Both the position numbers and the translations under genes were made by a program. The notes under the pieces are model-generated. The model ran no database searches. It was not told the DNA's origin and worked only from the letters and a program-made list of their open reading frames with translations. Positions 1-11,065 of a DNA stretch of 64,000 nt are shown here, in pieces. The DNA comes from Liolophura sinensis (taxonomy: Eukaryota; Mollusca; Polyplacophora; Chitonida; Chitonidae), in assembly GCF_032854445.1 (NCBI RefSeq), contig NC_088299.1, forward strand, positions 7,044,324 through 7,108,323. Direction: 5' to 3'. Each line of letters begins with the position of its first letter. Positions within the stretch are counted from its first letter, which is position 1.

Positions 1-245
1 TGACGTTCAGCATGAATGGGATAGTGCTACAATTGGTTGACCCGTATCAGTATAATGGCTTGGGCGGGGCAGCTTACTTGCCTTCGGGAAGGTCTCAGCG
101 AAGCAGCACCAGATAAGAGTGGTGGAAATCCATCCTACAACAAGGAGGGCACATTACATGCACTCTAAGGACTCCTTCATCGTCATATGACTGAAAAATG
201 GTTAAGTACGACATTAAACCCCAAGCACTCACTCACTCACTCACT
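1..245 (+). mobile_element. tRNA-derived SINE, family 2 (5' part cut by window edge)
   Basis: This stretch matches three other copies in the window (15999-16328 minus, 38699-39030 minus, 57178-57508 plus). The more complete copies have a tRNA-like head with A-box and B-box resemblance, a middle containing 'GTATCAGTATAATGGC', and a tail reading 'AAACCCCAAGCACTCACTC' with tandem ACTC units. Here only the middle and tail are inside the window. It lies in the intron before the first visible CFAP47-like exon. Confidence 0.75.
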
Positions 246-394
246 CAGTACCTAAATTTTATTTTTGCTTGACATTCAAAGCTGAAAGTGCAGAAGATCT
301 GTACAGGTAGCATATACGAAATGTCGCGGTATCGAAACGGTGAACAAAAATTATTTCACTTAATATTCCAAATTCTATTTCTCTCTAATTGCAG

Positions 395-620
395 GCCGTA
401 TGAACATAGAGTATCAGCCTCTGAGGGTTGGAGAGACCCAGGGTCGCCTAGAGTTTAACTGCTCGGAGCTTGGGCTCTACACTTATGACCTCAATCTCAA
501 GGCCCACCCCAGCAGGTCCAGAAAGGGCGCTCTACTTCCGCACCTGTCTGGGCACCAGTCAAGTCCAGGTCGCCAAATTTCTCAACTTTGCGAAACAGAA
601 AGCGGACTACACCTGTAAGG
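395..620 (+). CDS. CFAP47: CFAP47-like protein, penultimate coding exon (frame broken by one base)
   Basis: The exon follows a clear acceptor (pyrimidine tract then GCAG at 391-394) and ends before a GTGAGC donor at 621. Its translation resembles the C-terminal region of CFAP47, a large axonemal protein of motile cilia and flagella: 'YQPLRVGETQGRLEF' and 'LGLYTYDL' in one frame, then 'PAGPERALYFRTCLGTSQ' and 'VAKFLNFAKQKADYTCK' in the next. The switch falls in the C-run near 500-506, where dropping one base would restore a single frame. A second oddity is an extra G before the donor: the exon ends AAG+G, but the next exon reads correctly from GTG in phase 0. Two compensating indels could be assembly errors or real lesions. 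The gene runs off the left edge. Gene identity is from recognised motifs, not a search. Confidence 0.6.
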
Positions 621-1179
621 GTGAGCATCAACATTTTCTTACACAAGAAGTCAAATTCATGCTGTTTTTCAGCTGAAGGTAAAATGTTGCAATTTTCTCA
701 AACATATGATTGAGAAACATATGATTCGATTTTAGATGTACATATATACTGAAGCCATTTAAAGCATTTATTAACTTTACTGACAATTTGGCTGCACCTG
801 TCTGACTATAAAGTGCAATTTTATCACACTGAGCTGATTAAGTGGATCACATTACACTAGATTGGTTAAGTGTTATCTCATTGGCTGCTCAAGTGGTCTT
901 CCATTGAGCTGGTGAGATCCCATTCACATTAGCCTGGTCAGTGGGATCTTCTCACATTTGGATTACATTACCATACTATGAATACTGATCTTTACCGCTT
1001 TGTATTCTGTGAACTGCATTGATATGATTGGTTCTGTGAATGACCATTCTGGTGCTTGCATAAACTTTAACAAGCTGGCAGTAGATTTAGTAAAATCTGA
1101 AATAGAATGACATTTGTATTGCTACTTCTCCCCTAGCCAGCTATTCACCTTATAGCTCACCTGTATTACTCTACCTCAG

Positions 1180-1665
1180 GTGGACAACCCAGACTTTCAT
1201 GCTGACAAAGCTGTGGCCGCTGCCCCAGGCTCCACAGGCGGGACTGAGATCGGGCTAGACGTGACCTTTGAACCCTCCAAACTAGGCGAGCAGCGGGCCA
1301 TGCTGACAGTGAGCTCCCCACACGGCGGAGAATATGTCTTCCCTCTGTTTGGCTCCTGTGTCGCTCCCAAACCCCAGGGGCCTTACATCATCAAGGCAGG
1401 GTCCACCGTAGCCATAATGTTCAGGAACGTCTTCAGTAGTACCACTGCCTTCACGTTCCAGGTGGACAACCCCGCCTTCCACCTGACCAAGTCAGGTGAA
1501 AACATCCGCTCGCGCAAGGACCATCGTATAGTGGTGGGGTTTGATGGTAACGACACAGGCTCTAAGGCATCTGTGATGGGCAAGCTGATCATAACGTGTG
1601 CCAGGTCTGCTGGGGGTAACAGCAGCGCACAGTGGGTGTATTATCTTAAGGGCATTACCCCCTAG
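1180..1665 (+). CDS. CFAP47: CFAP47-like protein, last coding exon
   Basis: The exon begins directly after the acceptor 'CTACCTCAG' (ends 1179) and is open for 161 further codons to a TAG at 1663-1665. It begins VDNPDFHADK and ends WVYYLKGITP. The sequence is a beta-rich ASH/MSP-like repeat region (for example 'VTFEPSKLGEQRAMLTVSS', 'GGEYVFPLFGSC', 'PQGPYIIKAGSTV', 'FTFQVDNPAFHL'), the fold typical of CFAP47 and HYDIN-type axonemal proteins that attach to the central apparatus. Ending right after 'YYLKGI' fits my memory of the family C-terminus. No membrane segment or signal is seen. HYDIN-family alternatives are possible, but the VDNP-to-KGITP pattern favours CFAP47. Confidence 0.65.
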   Translation: MDNPDFHADKAVAAAPGSTGGTEIGLDVTFEPSKLGEQRAMLTVSSPHGGEYVFPLFGSCVAPKPQGPYIIKAGSTVAIMFRNVFSSTTAFTFQVDNPAFHLTKSGENIRSRKDHRIVVGFDGNDTGSKASVMGKLIITCARSAGGNSSAQWVYYLKGITP

Positions 1666-3242
1666 ACTGTCAAAACATTTTGCAAAGATATGGAAACTGT
1701 TTCACTGAATAGAATACTGCTTTTATACTGGAAACCTGTGGCCTTTGCAGTGTAAAACTACCACAAGTTGCTAGCGTGAAACTGTTTTCGAGAACATTGG
1801 GTTTACTTCTTAAACGGTTTTATACACTGAGTCAAAGATTGTGATAAGTATTACAATTGCTAATGTGAAACAGTATTCAAATATACCTTTCTTAAACTTG
1901 GAAAACTTTTGTAAACAGTTCTAAATCGAATTTGTATCACACTTCCCATCCTTGAATACTGGAATCTTGTGAAAATGTGTTACCGTCTGTCCTAGTGCAT
2001 TCGAGACAGTTGCTATTGCAAAAAAACTGCTCGTCGTCTGAGGCAGTATTCAAAGCTTAAAGCTTTGATATTTGTATCTTAAACTCAGAGATATGATATT
2101 TTTTATTGTGTACATGCAAGGTTGTATATGTATTGTGTTATATGATGAACTGTTCCATTTTGAGTGTCGGTGTCATACCCAGCTGCATCTCTTTTATTGC
2201 TAGTATTGTGACCTGATGCACATGAAGCGCTTTATGTCTGATGGTGTGACTTCTTCCTTTACTGTTACCGTCCATAGATTAAGCAAATTTGTATTTTACC
2301 AGTGATGTACATTCCAGGTAATGGATGCATATGTATGTGTTTGCTGTTTCTGTCCCATTCCCTCAATATTTTCTGCCCTATGTATGTTACCAAATCGTGT
2401 ACAGTCCAGATAATAGATAGATATGTATGCGTTTACTATTCCGTCCTATGACCTTAAATTTACGTTTATTTATTACTTTTACACTTAGTTCCAAATGTTT
2501 ATGTATTGTTGCTGGATTTTAACCCCCAGTCTGTGATAAAAATAAAAAAAAATTGTTGGCAATTTGAAATTCAAAATAAATCCATTTTCAACACTGATCA
2601 TGTGTTGAGCTTTTCTTTACGTACCAGTGCCAAGAACTGCTTGTTTTTAATCTTACTGGCATTGAATGGATTTAGTTGCCTGATGTGGAATGGGTACTGC
2701 TGTGTAAGGTCTATTGCTTTATCTTTGGACAGATCACTATGACTGTACTGCAATTCTTCAACGTTTTCGCATGTTTGCAAGGGGTTTATTTAAGCATATT
2801 CTGCAGGCACTTATCTGTGTTGACTGACAAAATTATACACTGGCTACACCAATCAATGTAGTTTTGTCTCTAAAATCATGCTAAAAACGTGTTTAAATTG
2901 CACTGAATGTGGCTCTTTTATATGTGAAAAGGTTTCAGATTAAGGGTAAGGTCAAACCATCTTGTGGAGCACATGCTGATTTGCCTTTAGCCGTAAGTGG
3001 AAGATCTCAGATTCCAGAATAGTACCTGAAAACTTGGATTAATTAAATCATGGAGGTATATATACCTGGAGGTACATTTACCTCCATGATCCACCTGGCC
3101 GTGATATCACCGACTTCTTTCTGCACTGTCATCTCTAGGCTAAGGTTTATTCTGATAACTCCATTCAAATATTTATACATGTACATAGTTAATAAATATT
3201 TGAGCAGATGAAGTTCAATGTTTCAGTATTAGCTACAGCCAA
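1666..3242 (+). other. CFAP47-like 3' UTR and downstream intergenic DNA
   Basis: No coding signal is visible. AATAAA hexamers at 2541-2546 and 2575-2580 are candidate polyadenylation signals about 0.9 kb after the stop codon. The sequence is AT-rich with several near-repeated phrases (for example 'ATATGTATGTGTTTGCTG' near 2330 and 'ATATGTATGCGTTTACT' near 2422). An inverted repeat (3047-3058 with 3079-3090) is described in the findings. Confidence 0.5.
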
Positions 3243-3305
3243 AGCACAATCTGGCTTGGGGCATAATGCTACAAACACATGGGGGGCATAATGCTACAAA
3301 CACAT

Positions 3306-3550
3306 GGGGGGGGCCTCCGTGGCTCAGTTGGTTAGCACACTAGCACAGCTTTATGACCCCAAAGTCTCTCACCAATGCGGTGGCTGTGAGTTCAAGTCCA
3401 GCTCATGCTGGCTTCCTCTCCGGCCGTAAGTGGGAAGGTCTGTCAGCAACCTGCAGATGGTTCTGCCCGGATTCCTCCCACCATAATGCTGGCCGCCGTC
3501 ATACAAGTGAAATATTCTTGAGTACGGCGTAAAACACCAATCAAATAAAT
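3306..3550 (+). mobile_element. Full-length tRNA-derived SINE, family 1, with target-site duplication
   Basis: The head reads 'GGGCCTCCGTGGCTCAGTTGG', a tRNA-like A-box region, with 'GAGTTCAAGTCCAG' as the B-box-like segment. The core has 'CCACCATAATGCTGGCCGCC' and the tail 'ACACCAATCAAATAAAT'. It is flanked by the 10-bp direct repeat ACAAACACAT (3296-3305 and 3551-3560), a target-site duplication of retrotransposition. This copy is the reference for the many partial copies in both orientations across the window. The family resembles mollusc SINEs with a conserved central domain, though I cannot assign a database name. Confidence 0.88.
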
Positions 3551-3821
3551 ACAAACACATAGTCAAACATCCAGATACATGGCTTTGTGCAGTTTCCTAT
3601 ATACTTGTGTTGATCACTGATCATCATCCTGCTAGAGACAGAAAAGAGTATGGAACTCAAATAGCCCAATGAAGTTATGAGTTTTATCTTACCTACATGT
3701 CCTAGATTTTGGTGCAGTTGTTTTACACCTAATGATTTGTCATTTGTATGTACATGTATGTAAGCTTGGAGTTGTACATCATGCTTAAGTTTTCATTCAT
3801 ATGACAATGAGGAGTCATTTG

Positions 3822-3827
<6 letters not shown>

Positions 3828-3890
<63 letters not shown>
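3828..3890. repeat. (TA)n microsatellite
   Basis: About 30 uninterrupted TA dinucleotides lie immediately left of the LTR that opens the duplicated region. Confidence 0.98.
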
Positions 3891-3891
<1 letters not shown>

Positions 3892-3910
3892 TGGTCTTCA
3901 TGTAGAAGGA

Positions 3911-4163
3911 TGTGATATTGTCATAGTTTGCCACGTGCATTTGTTTACATCATAGCACATGTGTATGTTTACATCACATGATCAGCTCCCCAATATTAAT
4001 ATTCATGACGTTGCATCATAGCGATTGACTAATATTACATAAGTAACATAGTGCGGGACTGCTCAAGGTGATGAAGTGAGTGGAATAGAGTGACTGTCTG
4101 AATGGAGACGCTGTTTCGAGTCATTTATTTATTTATACTTTCTTACGTCAAAAGACGTTAACA
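3911..4163 (+). mobile_element. Probable solo LTR of the Ty3/Gypsy element (copy A)
   Basis: The segment starts TGTGATATTG and is nearly identical to 17779-18023, which directly follows a pol gene and a purine tract and is therefore a 3' LTR. Similarity between the two regions begins exactly at this TG. The right edge is uncertain: 'GTTAACA' at 4157-4163 gives a TG...CA element of about 250 bp, but similarity continues through shared flanking DNA to about 4916. No pol lies upstream, so a solo LTR left by LTR-LTR recombination fits best. An 8-bp insertion relative to copy B lies near 4067. Confidence 0.55.
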
Positions 4164-4916
4164 TAAAAGTATTACAAAGAACTAGTCCAAGCTGCCACTT
4201 AAGTACCATGCCGAAGACACCAGACATGACACCCCACACAATAAGTACCAATGTTGTCTGTTATGACCCAACCTGGATTTGATCCAGAATCATTGGTCAT
4301 TGGATTGGGGTTTAATGATGTCCACCAGAAATCATCTGGAGTATGGTGTAAAATTCTAACAGTAAATAGACAAACAAGTGGCATTCTATAATAACTTGGA
4401 CTGCACCCTCACACACTGGTTTTACTATTATACATATAGTTGTATTTATTTTCTTGTAGATGGGAAAGCCTGCCAGCAACATGCAGATATTCGTGGGTTT
4501 CCCCCGGACTTTTCCGAATTTCCTCCCACCATAATGCCAGACGCCATCGTATAACTGAAATATTCTTGAGTACAGTGTAGAACACAAATCAAATAAACAA
4601 ATAAATATTTCATTGGTATTTTTTATGCTGTGATCAAAAAAATTTCACATTAGCTGTAATTGTATGAAGGTGAGAGCTGTCGGGTGAAAGCAGCATGCAT
4701 GGAGTGATATATACATACACAATTTGTTTAGTACCTTCCCAAGTCACTATTAAATTTCCACTGGCAATCCCGGTTCGATAATCAATTTTCACCTCTGATT
4801 CCACAAATCTTTTTTTTGATCTCAAAGGTTCCAAAAAATTTCCGTTTGTAAGCCGCCTTGGATTTAAACCAGACTTAGTCTTTAATTAAATTAAATTAGT
4901 CTTATTAATGAGTTAT
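4164..4916 (+). repeat. Duplicated LTR-flanking segment with truncated SINE (copy A)
   Basis: The sequence matches 18024-18777 almost base for base. It includes a 5'-truncated family-1 SINE at about 4457-4607 ('CAGCAACATGCAGATATTCG' core, 'CAAATAAACAAATAAATA' tail). No coding potential is seen. Confidence 0.75.
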
Positions 4917-4936
4917 AACATCGTCGTATTTTATCC

Positions 4937-7900
4937 TCACAGGTTATCCCTAAACCTCTGGCGTTCGCTTTTCTTCTTAAACTTTTTGATAATCGCCACA
5001 ATTCCGGACAGAATTCCGAAGGAAGCGCCACTGCCTGCGGCCCCGATCCCGGCGGTTGTGGATGCTGCCAGTCCGGCTGCTCCAGCTGACTGGAGCAGGG
5101 CGCACAGGCTTCCGGCGGAGACGGCACCGCCATACGTGGACATGAACCAGGCGGCAAATGAGCCAGCGACAATCCCACCACTGCCAAAGCCAGCAGCTGC
5201 TATCACAAACGGTGCGGACACTATGGCAGCTATTCCCACACCGACCGAGGCCAGACCGATCAGAGCGTACCTCCCCACACCTGTGAACAAAACAAAGGAA
5301 TACTGGATGGAAACGATGCATGTCAAAGGGAAATTACCATATCTCCTGATACAAATGCCTTTCCTTATACAATTACCAATCCCTGTAAATATTTTCAAGA
5401 TTTTAAACATAAAAATTAATTTGATACATGAAAATAAAGGATAATGGTATTGAAGGCATTAAAATAAAATATTTGGGATTAGGATATGTTCCGGATTCTC
5501 AGTCAATTGAGAATATGACTTTTTCTCATGAATTGTAAAGCAAAGAGAAAATCACACCTTGCTACAGAATTGGAAGTGACGATATGGCCATTCCCCCTGG
5601 TATAAATTTATTACTAGAAATACATATACGACATATTGCTTTCCAAGCATATTTTATTGTTGATACATTTCTGCAAAACTAGTTTCACCGGGTCTTTTAG
5701 CCTATTCGTATAATATCCGTGTGAAATATTACATGATACAATGGATGACCATGGTTAATGGTCCAACACATCCAATGTCCCACCGCCAATGTCCCACCAC
5801 CCCTTGTCGTGACAACATTACTTTTTATTCCATTCCCGCTGGAAACAACTGTGACATCATATGGAGTCACAGAAAGGTTGAACATTTGTGACCAATGTGT
5901 GGGACATCCGGTTGACCTATTTGCATCAATACTGCTTTTGACTGATCATCTGCGTGTTCTTGGTTGGCAGTTCGGACAGGGATACACTTACTGCTTGGGT
6001 CTGGTGGTCTTTGTGGAGGGTCTAACACAACGTTTACCACATAGTTGTAAGCTACAAGAACAAAACAACGACAACAAGAAATGATTATTGTACCATGATA
6101 ATGAGACAACAATAATGTGCCAATTTTTGCATCTGTTAGTTTTGTATTGATTCAAATAATTGTGTTAGTATAATTAAAGATGTACAGTACAGAGTTTAAC
6201 CAGAGCAGCGACAACAGTGTCATAGCTGGCAAATGGTAACCCTTAACCGGTGAAATACATGTACGGTGTCTTGTGAGTTTATACCTCACCCAGGGTTTCA
6301 TTCTAACTGGTCATGTAAATGCATACCTAGCAGTTATTTACTTTAATCATCTATTAACTACCCTTCGTTTTACCATACCTTTCTTTTTCATGCTCTCTGC
6401 CATTGCCGTCAAGGTCGGATTAGCCAGACAATTGAACACGGCTTTCTCGTCCTTACTCATGAGAAAACACGCCACCTTCTGTCGACTGGTGGGGAAAAAC
6501 TTGTCAAGTTCCTCTTTCGTTACCACACCACTCAAGAAGAGGGTTTTACAGAAGACGTGCAAATCTTTGACGTGGGTAAGAATGGCCGGAAGTGCCAATG
6601 AATACCCAAGCTTTCTCAGGTGAACATCCAAATCAGGATCTTGACACACACGGGATTCTGATAAACATATAGCCATAAAATAACTATATATTAATATAGT
6701 TAATATTAAAAAACAGACAGTCGTAGACCAGCCGTCAACCAATAGGGACGTCCCGGGTCAATATTCGCAAGACCAATTCCCAAAACGACGTTTAACACAC
6801 GCAAGGTATATTCTAGGCCACGGATTGAAATCAGTATTCAAATCGTGTACCATGCTAGAAAATAAGTTGTCAATAATAAAACACGTATGCCAGTTGCGCT
6901 TTGATTGAAACTGTTTATATATGCAAAGCGGCCATGTAATTCCAACACGATGAATACACAGCCCCAAGTCCCGGGGTAAGCAGAATTAGACACAATCGTG
7001 AAGCAGAGCACCACAGATTCTGGACGCTCTTCATACAGTGGATATGACTTCAGTCAAAGGCTCAGGTCCACTTACATGTGCGTTTACCTGTAACCAGACT
7101 GCAGAAGAGGGTGACTAACTGTAATGGATTTATTTATTTATTTTATTGGTGTTTTACACTGTGTTCAAGAATATTTCACTTATACCACGGAGGCCAGCAT
7201 TTTGGTGGGAGGAAACCGGACAGAGCCCGGGGGAAACCTATAGCCATCCGCAGGTTGCTGGAAGACCTTCCGTACGTACGACCGAAGCATGGACTGCACT
7301 TGAACTCACAGCGACCAATTGGTTGAAGGCTCCTGGGTCATTGCGCCGCTAATCCTCGGCCACGGAGGTCCCAACTACCGTGGAAACAAATGCCATCAAG
7401 ACATGAGCTACAGTGTAATTACAATCAAATTAGCCTAAAGCTTTGTAGAAATGGGTGTGGATTGTTAGCTGAAAACAGAAGAATGCAGGCCTAGGACTTT
7501 TAGACAGCCGTAAGCGAGGGCCTTGAACATCACAAATGGCAGCTACATGTTACAAGTAATCCCTTCAGCTACATGGAAAAAGAGAGCCGATGTCAGCTTC
7601 ACAAACACCCTAATTTCAATCCTCCTTATGTAAAACCAGGCCCCGTTTTTTGTATCAAGTAACTTAAGTCATACATTTTAAGTGTGAGAACAGGAAAGAA
7701 CTCCAACTGCAGCTGGTATATTGTTCTACAGTAAAGAATCAGTGTACGAAGTTTGAAGTTCTTTGGGCAAAACATTTTATTAAGGGAGTTTCCAGTTCGA
7801 ACTCTTATCTGTGAAGGTAGAAAAAGTCCAACTGTCCATCCATTGTGACCTGTGAACTCAAAAAATGTTAAGCACCTTCACTTTTATATGGGCGTCTGAA

Positions 7901-10900
7901 GAAAGTGTCTTAAAATAATTTAAAATTAAGTTAATTTATTAATGATAGAGAAAATAGAGAAGCTGAACGTTTGTCTTGAGAAGTTTCTAAAGGAAAGTGG
8001 CGTCATTTGTGCCTCTGGAAAAAAGTCAGAGAGGTGATGAGTAAGTCAATTTCAACTAAGGTTGCCTAACATTTTTCCCTAGTCACATGACACAGCAGGG
8101 CCGTGTTTATCTTTGACGACAAAAGATTTCCAACTCCAAACTTCCTTACTGTAGCTGTTATTGAATTTTTCACCTAAGTCCTAAGACAGCTGATAAATAT
8201 GGGCCCAGAGAAGACTCAGCGAGGAAGTGTTGTATACAAACACACGATAAGGTTGGCCGAGTGGTCAAGAGATTTGCGTGTGGCCACCTGCCCTTAACCA
8301 TTAACAGCATGTCCTTCATGTCTTTGTATTCATCCCAAAAGCCTGGACTAATCCATGGATTCACATGAGGTCTGGACTAATCCATGGATTCACATGAGGT
8401 CTGGACTAAGCCATGGATTCACATGAGGTCTGGACTAAGCCATGGATTCACATGAGGTCTGGACTAATCCATGGATTCACATGAGGTCTGGACTAAGCCA
8501 TGGATTCACATGAGGTCTGGACTAAGTCATGGATTCACATGAGGTCTGGACTAAGCCATGGATTTCACATGAGGTCTGGACTAAGCCATGGATTCACATG
8601 AGGAGGTTTGGAATATAATGCATTGAAAATGTTTTAGCATAATCTTTGAATATAATAAAAGGAGAAGTAAAATATAATAAAAAATAGAACTATTTAATAC
8701 TTAAGAATTTAATTAATTTAACTGGTTTCACATCAAGAGGTTTGGAACATAATGCTTAAATCTGTTTAGCACAATCTTTCAATATAACATAAAAGAAAGT
8801 AAAACAAACAAAACATTTATGTAATTTATTCCTAAGAATGTAACTGCACTTTTGACAATTATACAACTTTTGAAAAGTGATGGAAAAAATGTACTTTTCA
8901 TTCAACATTCTAACATTTACTCATTTCTTTGCAACAATACTAGATAAACATTGTAAAACTGACCTGAGTCTCCCCAAAAATTGACGATTGCACGGGTGTG
9001 TCAGAATCCAAGACTTTATCCAGAATGTGATGGAAGGCTGAAATGTAAGGTCAACAGTTATATCCAGAAGGAACACACAACCTCCCCCCCCCCCCCCACC
9101 TTCCACTTATATTCTCCATTTTAAAATCACACCTTTAAATCCATAAAATAAACCATTAAAAGGATTTTCAAAAGCTCCCTTCACTAGGCTATTATAAGCC
9201 ATACAGCCATTCCTAAAGCCAAACGGTCAAAAAAATCCAAGATGGCCGACAACATCCACACTGAATTACGCAAGGTAAAGTAAAACCGTTCTTTTGCTGA
9301 TCTCAAGCATAAGTGTAAAATGTGAACTTGATTGCCCGAAACTTTTCAGGATATCTTCTTCAAACGGACAGGTGTGACGTGCCTGGAAATCCAAGATATA
9401 ACGTAGGGTGACAAAAATCATTCACAATCGTCCTCTCGCTGACGTCAAAATACTGTATAAGTATGAACTTGGTTGGTTCAAAACTGCTATAGTAATCAAC
9501 GGTTTTCTCACTGACCTCAAGCCGCTGTGTACATGTGGACACATATAAGTTGGCATGTTCATTTATGATTAAGTGATGTGCAGTGGGCGTGCCTTACTCC
9601 TTACAGCGCATGTGCCGCTCTCTACCTCGCTATTACTGCCAACATTAGACAAGCTTGACCTTCAGATCATCTGCGACGAACGTAAGATTGCCGAGGCTTA
9701 GCCTCGCCGCTGAAATCGTCATGCGAAACTATTTAATCAGCATTTATCTACAAAAAAATGGCCCAGGTGTCGATGAGAATAATGTTTTGAACACTTTGGA
9801 GAATTCATGTGTATACTGTATTCTTATAATCAATAAGAAGCTGAGACAGGATTTTAGTGTTTCTGCCACTTTCACTTTCTGCCTCATCACCCTGACCCCA
9901 GTGACCTCGGCGTTGTTCAAAATTTCTGTACAAAAAATGGCTAGTGTTGCAGTGATGTAAAGCGCACGTAGAGAGCGACCCATGCGCTGTAAGGAGTATC
10001 TGGGCGGGGTTTGATCGCTCAAAATTTTCTGGCTACACAAGCCGGTTCCATTCTGTGTTTGGCACTTCGGTGGCCTAATGGTTAGCGCGTCTGGGTCGAA
10101 GTCAGGAGACCCGACTGATTTTTTTGATTGAATTGTTTAAGACGTTTCATAAATGTGTGCCCCGGGCAATGCATCAGCTTAATTTGCATTGTAGCTCACC
10201 CAAGGAAGTGCTCTTTTTGAGCGATTGTGTATAAAAATACACAAGATATGTGTTACAGTCACACACAAATTGTTACAAATCTGCACAAGAACATTAATGT
10301 ATACCTAGCACTTATAATCTTTACACTCAAAAATAATCTGTTAATTTTAACAAAAACTCTGTTGTTTGTGTGATGCTAAATGAATTATGTTATTATAACA
10401 TAATACTGTGTTATATTCTACACAATATTCTGTTAGTCTAATAGACTCGTTAGATTGAATGACTAGAATTATGTGTGTGTTATATTTAAACAGAAGAATC
10501 TGCTGCAATAGCTGAATGCATTCTAGCATACCTCAGACAACAGACTTTTTGAGAGTATGTACCTAGCCTACATTTTATGTTCACCAAATTGTGTGCACTT
10601 GTGTAATTAATGGCACACATTTCCTTTTTGAAAATAATTACAGTATTTATCGTTCTTACAGATTACACTTTCAGAACAGTCAGTACAGATCAGAAATGTA
10701 ATTCATTATCGCTCTGGCTGGATAGCAGGTAACCTACCTTCCAAAACAGTGACCACAGTATAATCGGCTGCGGAGGCGTTCATCTCACAGATGGCTGCCA
10801 AAACTCCACTGTCGTCTGGATCCGAAGGCGATGCCAGCCAATAATCTTCCTTGCCCAGCAAAATCTTGTGTAGCACATTCTTACGCATTCTTGGGTTTGA

Positions 10901-11065
10901 GGCCTGTATGATTTTGAACAGGTCGTCTTTTGTAAGAAATCCTTTTTCACAGAGCCGGACACTAAATTTGTCCAATTCAGAAATTTGGTCCAGAATGTCT
11001 GGCAGAGATAATTTGTACGCCATATGAAAATATTTCCTCAGAAACTCTTCTTGATGATCAGCCAT
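4937..11065 (-). CDS. CARD-CARD-IFI6/IFI27 (ISG12-like) protein, copy A, four exons
   Basis: I joined four minus-strand exons: 11065-10738, 6657-6379, 6051-5992 and 5280-4937. All three junctions have GT/AG borders and are phase 1 (one base, then two), giving one 336-aa reading frame ending TGA. Residues 8-95 and about 121-190 are two death-fold segments of CARD type ('CEKGFLTKDDLFKI' and 'FLSGVVTKEELDKF' match the helix 2-3 region, each followed by a basic helix). Residues 203-222 are a Pro-rich linker. Residues 225-320 are a Gly/Ala-rich hydrophobic IFI6/IFI27 domain ('ALIGLASVGVGIAAIVSAP', 'SLCALLQSAGAAGLAAS'), followed by a basic tail (KKFKKK). Known ISG12 proteins are short membrane proteins induced by interferon and linked to mitochondria and apoptosis. 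An N-terminal double CARD is not part of the classical family. The ATG at 11065 lies 4 bases after an acceptor-like TTTCCAG, suggesting a 5' non-coding exon. Function is inferred. Confidence 0.72.
5281..5991. other. Intron 3 of copy A
   Basis: AT-rich intron between the linker exon and the IFI27 exon. It is copied almost unchanged in B (19492-20201) and C (24510-25219). Open stretches on either strand here are not conserved as codons and look incidental. Confidence 0.6.
7127..7372 (-). mobile_element. SINE family 1, reverse orientation (copy A; matches in B and C)
   Basis: The reverse complement carries the family-1 core and tail: 'ATTGGTGTTTTACACTGTG' at the left is the inverted tail, and 'GGCCACGGAGGTCCC' at the right is the inverted tRNA-like head. 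Equivalent copies sit at about 21361-21606 and 26379-26625, so the insertion predates the duplications. Confidence 0.8.
8343..8606. repeat. 29-bp minisatellite, about 9 units (copy A)
   Basis: Tandem units of 29 bp begin 'CTGGACTAATCCATGG' and contain 'ATTCACATGAGG'. Units alternate between AATCC and AAGCC variants. The same array has about 8 units in copy B and 11 in copy C. Confidence 0.95.
10738..11065 (-). CDS. Exon 1 of copy A: first CARD-like domain (unique to this copy)
   Basis: The exon runs from the start codon to a GTAGGT donor and encodes 109 residues plus one base. The core 'ILDQISELDKFSVRLCEKGF' followed by 'LTKDDLFKI' and 'RKNVLHKILLGK' has the helix spacing of a CARD. The end (DDSGVLAAICEMNASAADYT) is acidic and polar. 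Copies B and C have no equivalent, because their breakpoints exclude this stretch. It is therefore the only visible first coding exon in the cluster. Confidence 0.65.

Larger units (their letters stand above)
6658..10737. other. Intron 1 of copy A with repeats
   Basis: A 4-kb intron holding a reversed SINE (about 7127-7372), a 29-bp minisatellite (8343-8606) and a poly-C run (9084-9098). Also present is a short ATG-to-donor segment on the plus strand at 9242-9274. A tRNA-like A-box fragment lies near 8250 ('TTGGCCGAGTGGTCAAG') and another near 10068 ('GGTGGCCTAATGGTTAGCGC'); neither has a complete cloverleaf. No further exon is convincing. Confidence 0.5.

Noticed and set aside
4908-5444. Plus-strand open frame of 178 codons, Ala/Pro-rich
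   Set aside because: It is the complement of the IFI27-domain exon; the Gly/Ala-rich codons keep the opposite strand open. The minus-strand frame has domain identity and splice sites.
5758-6084. 108-codon plus-strand frame, nearly identical in three copies
   Set aside because: It overlaps the minus-strand linker exon and introns. Its conservation is explained by the recent duplication, and it has no domain or splice support.
7078-7326. Open frames in B, C and A over 'FHLYHGGQHFGGRKPDRARG'
   Set aside because: This is translated reverse SINE core, which yields the same peptide at many unrelated loci in the window.
8246-8290. Possible tRNA-Leu/Ser gene ('TTGGCCGAGTGGTCAAG')
   Set aside because: Only the A-box side is present; no B-box, anticodon arm or acceptor pairing follows. 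Probably a SINE head remnant.
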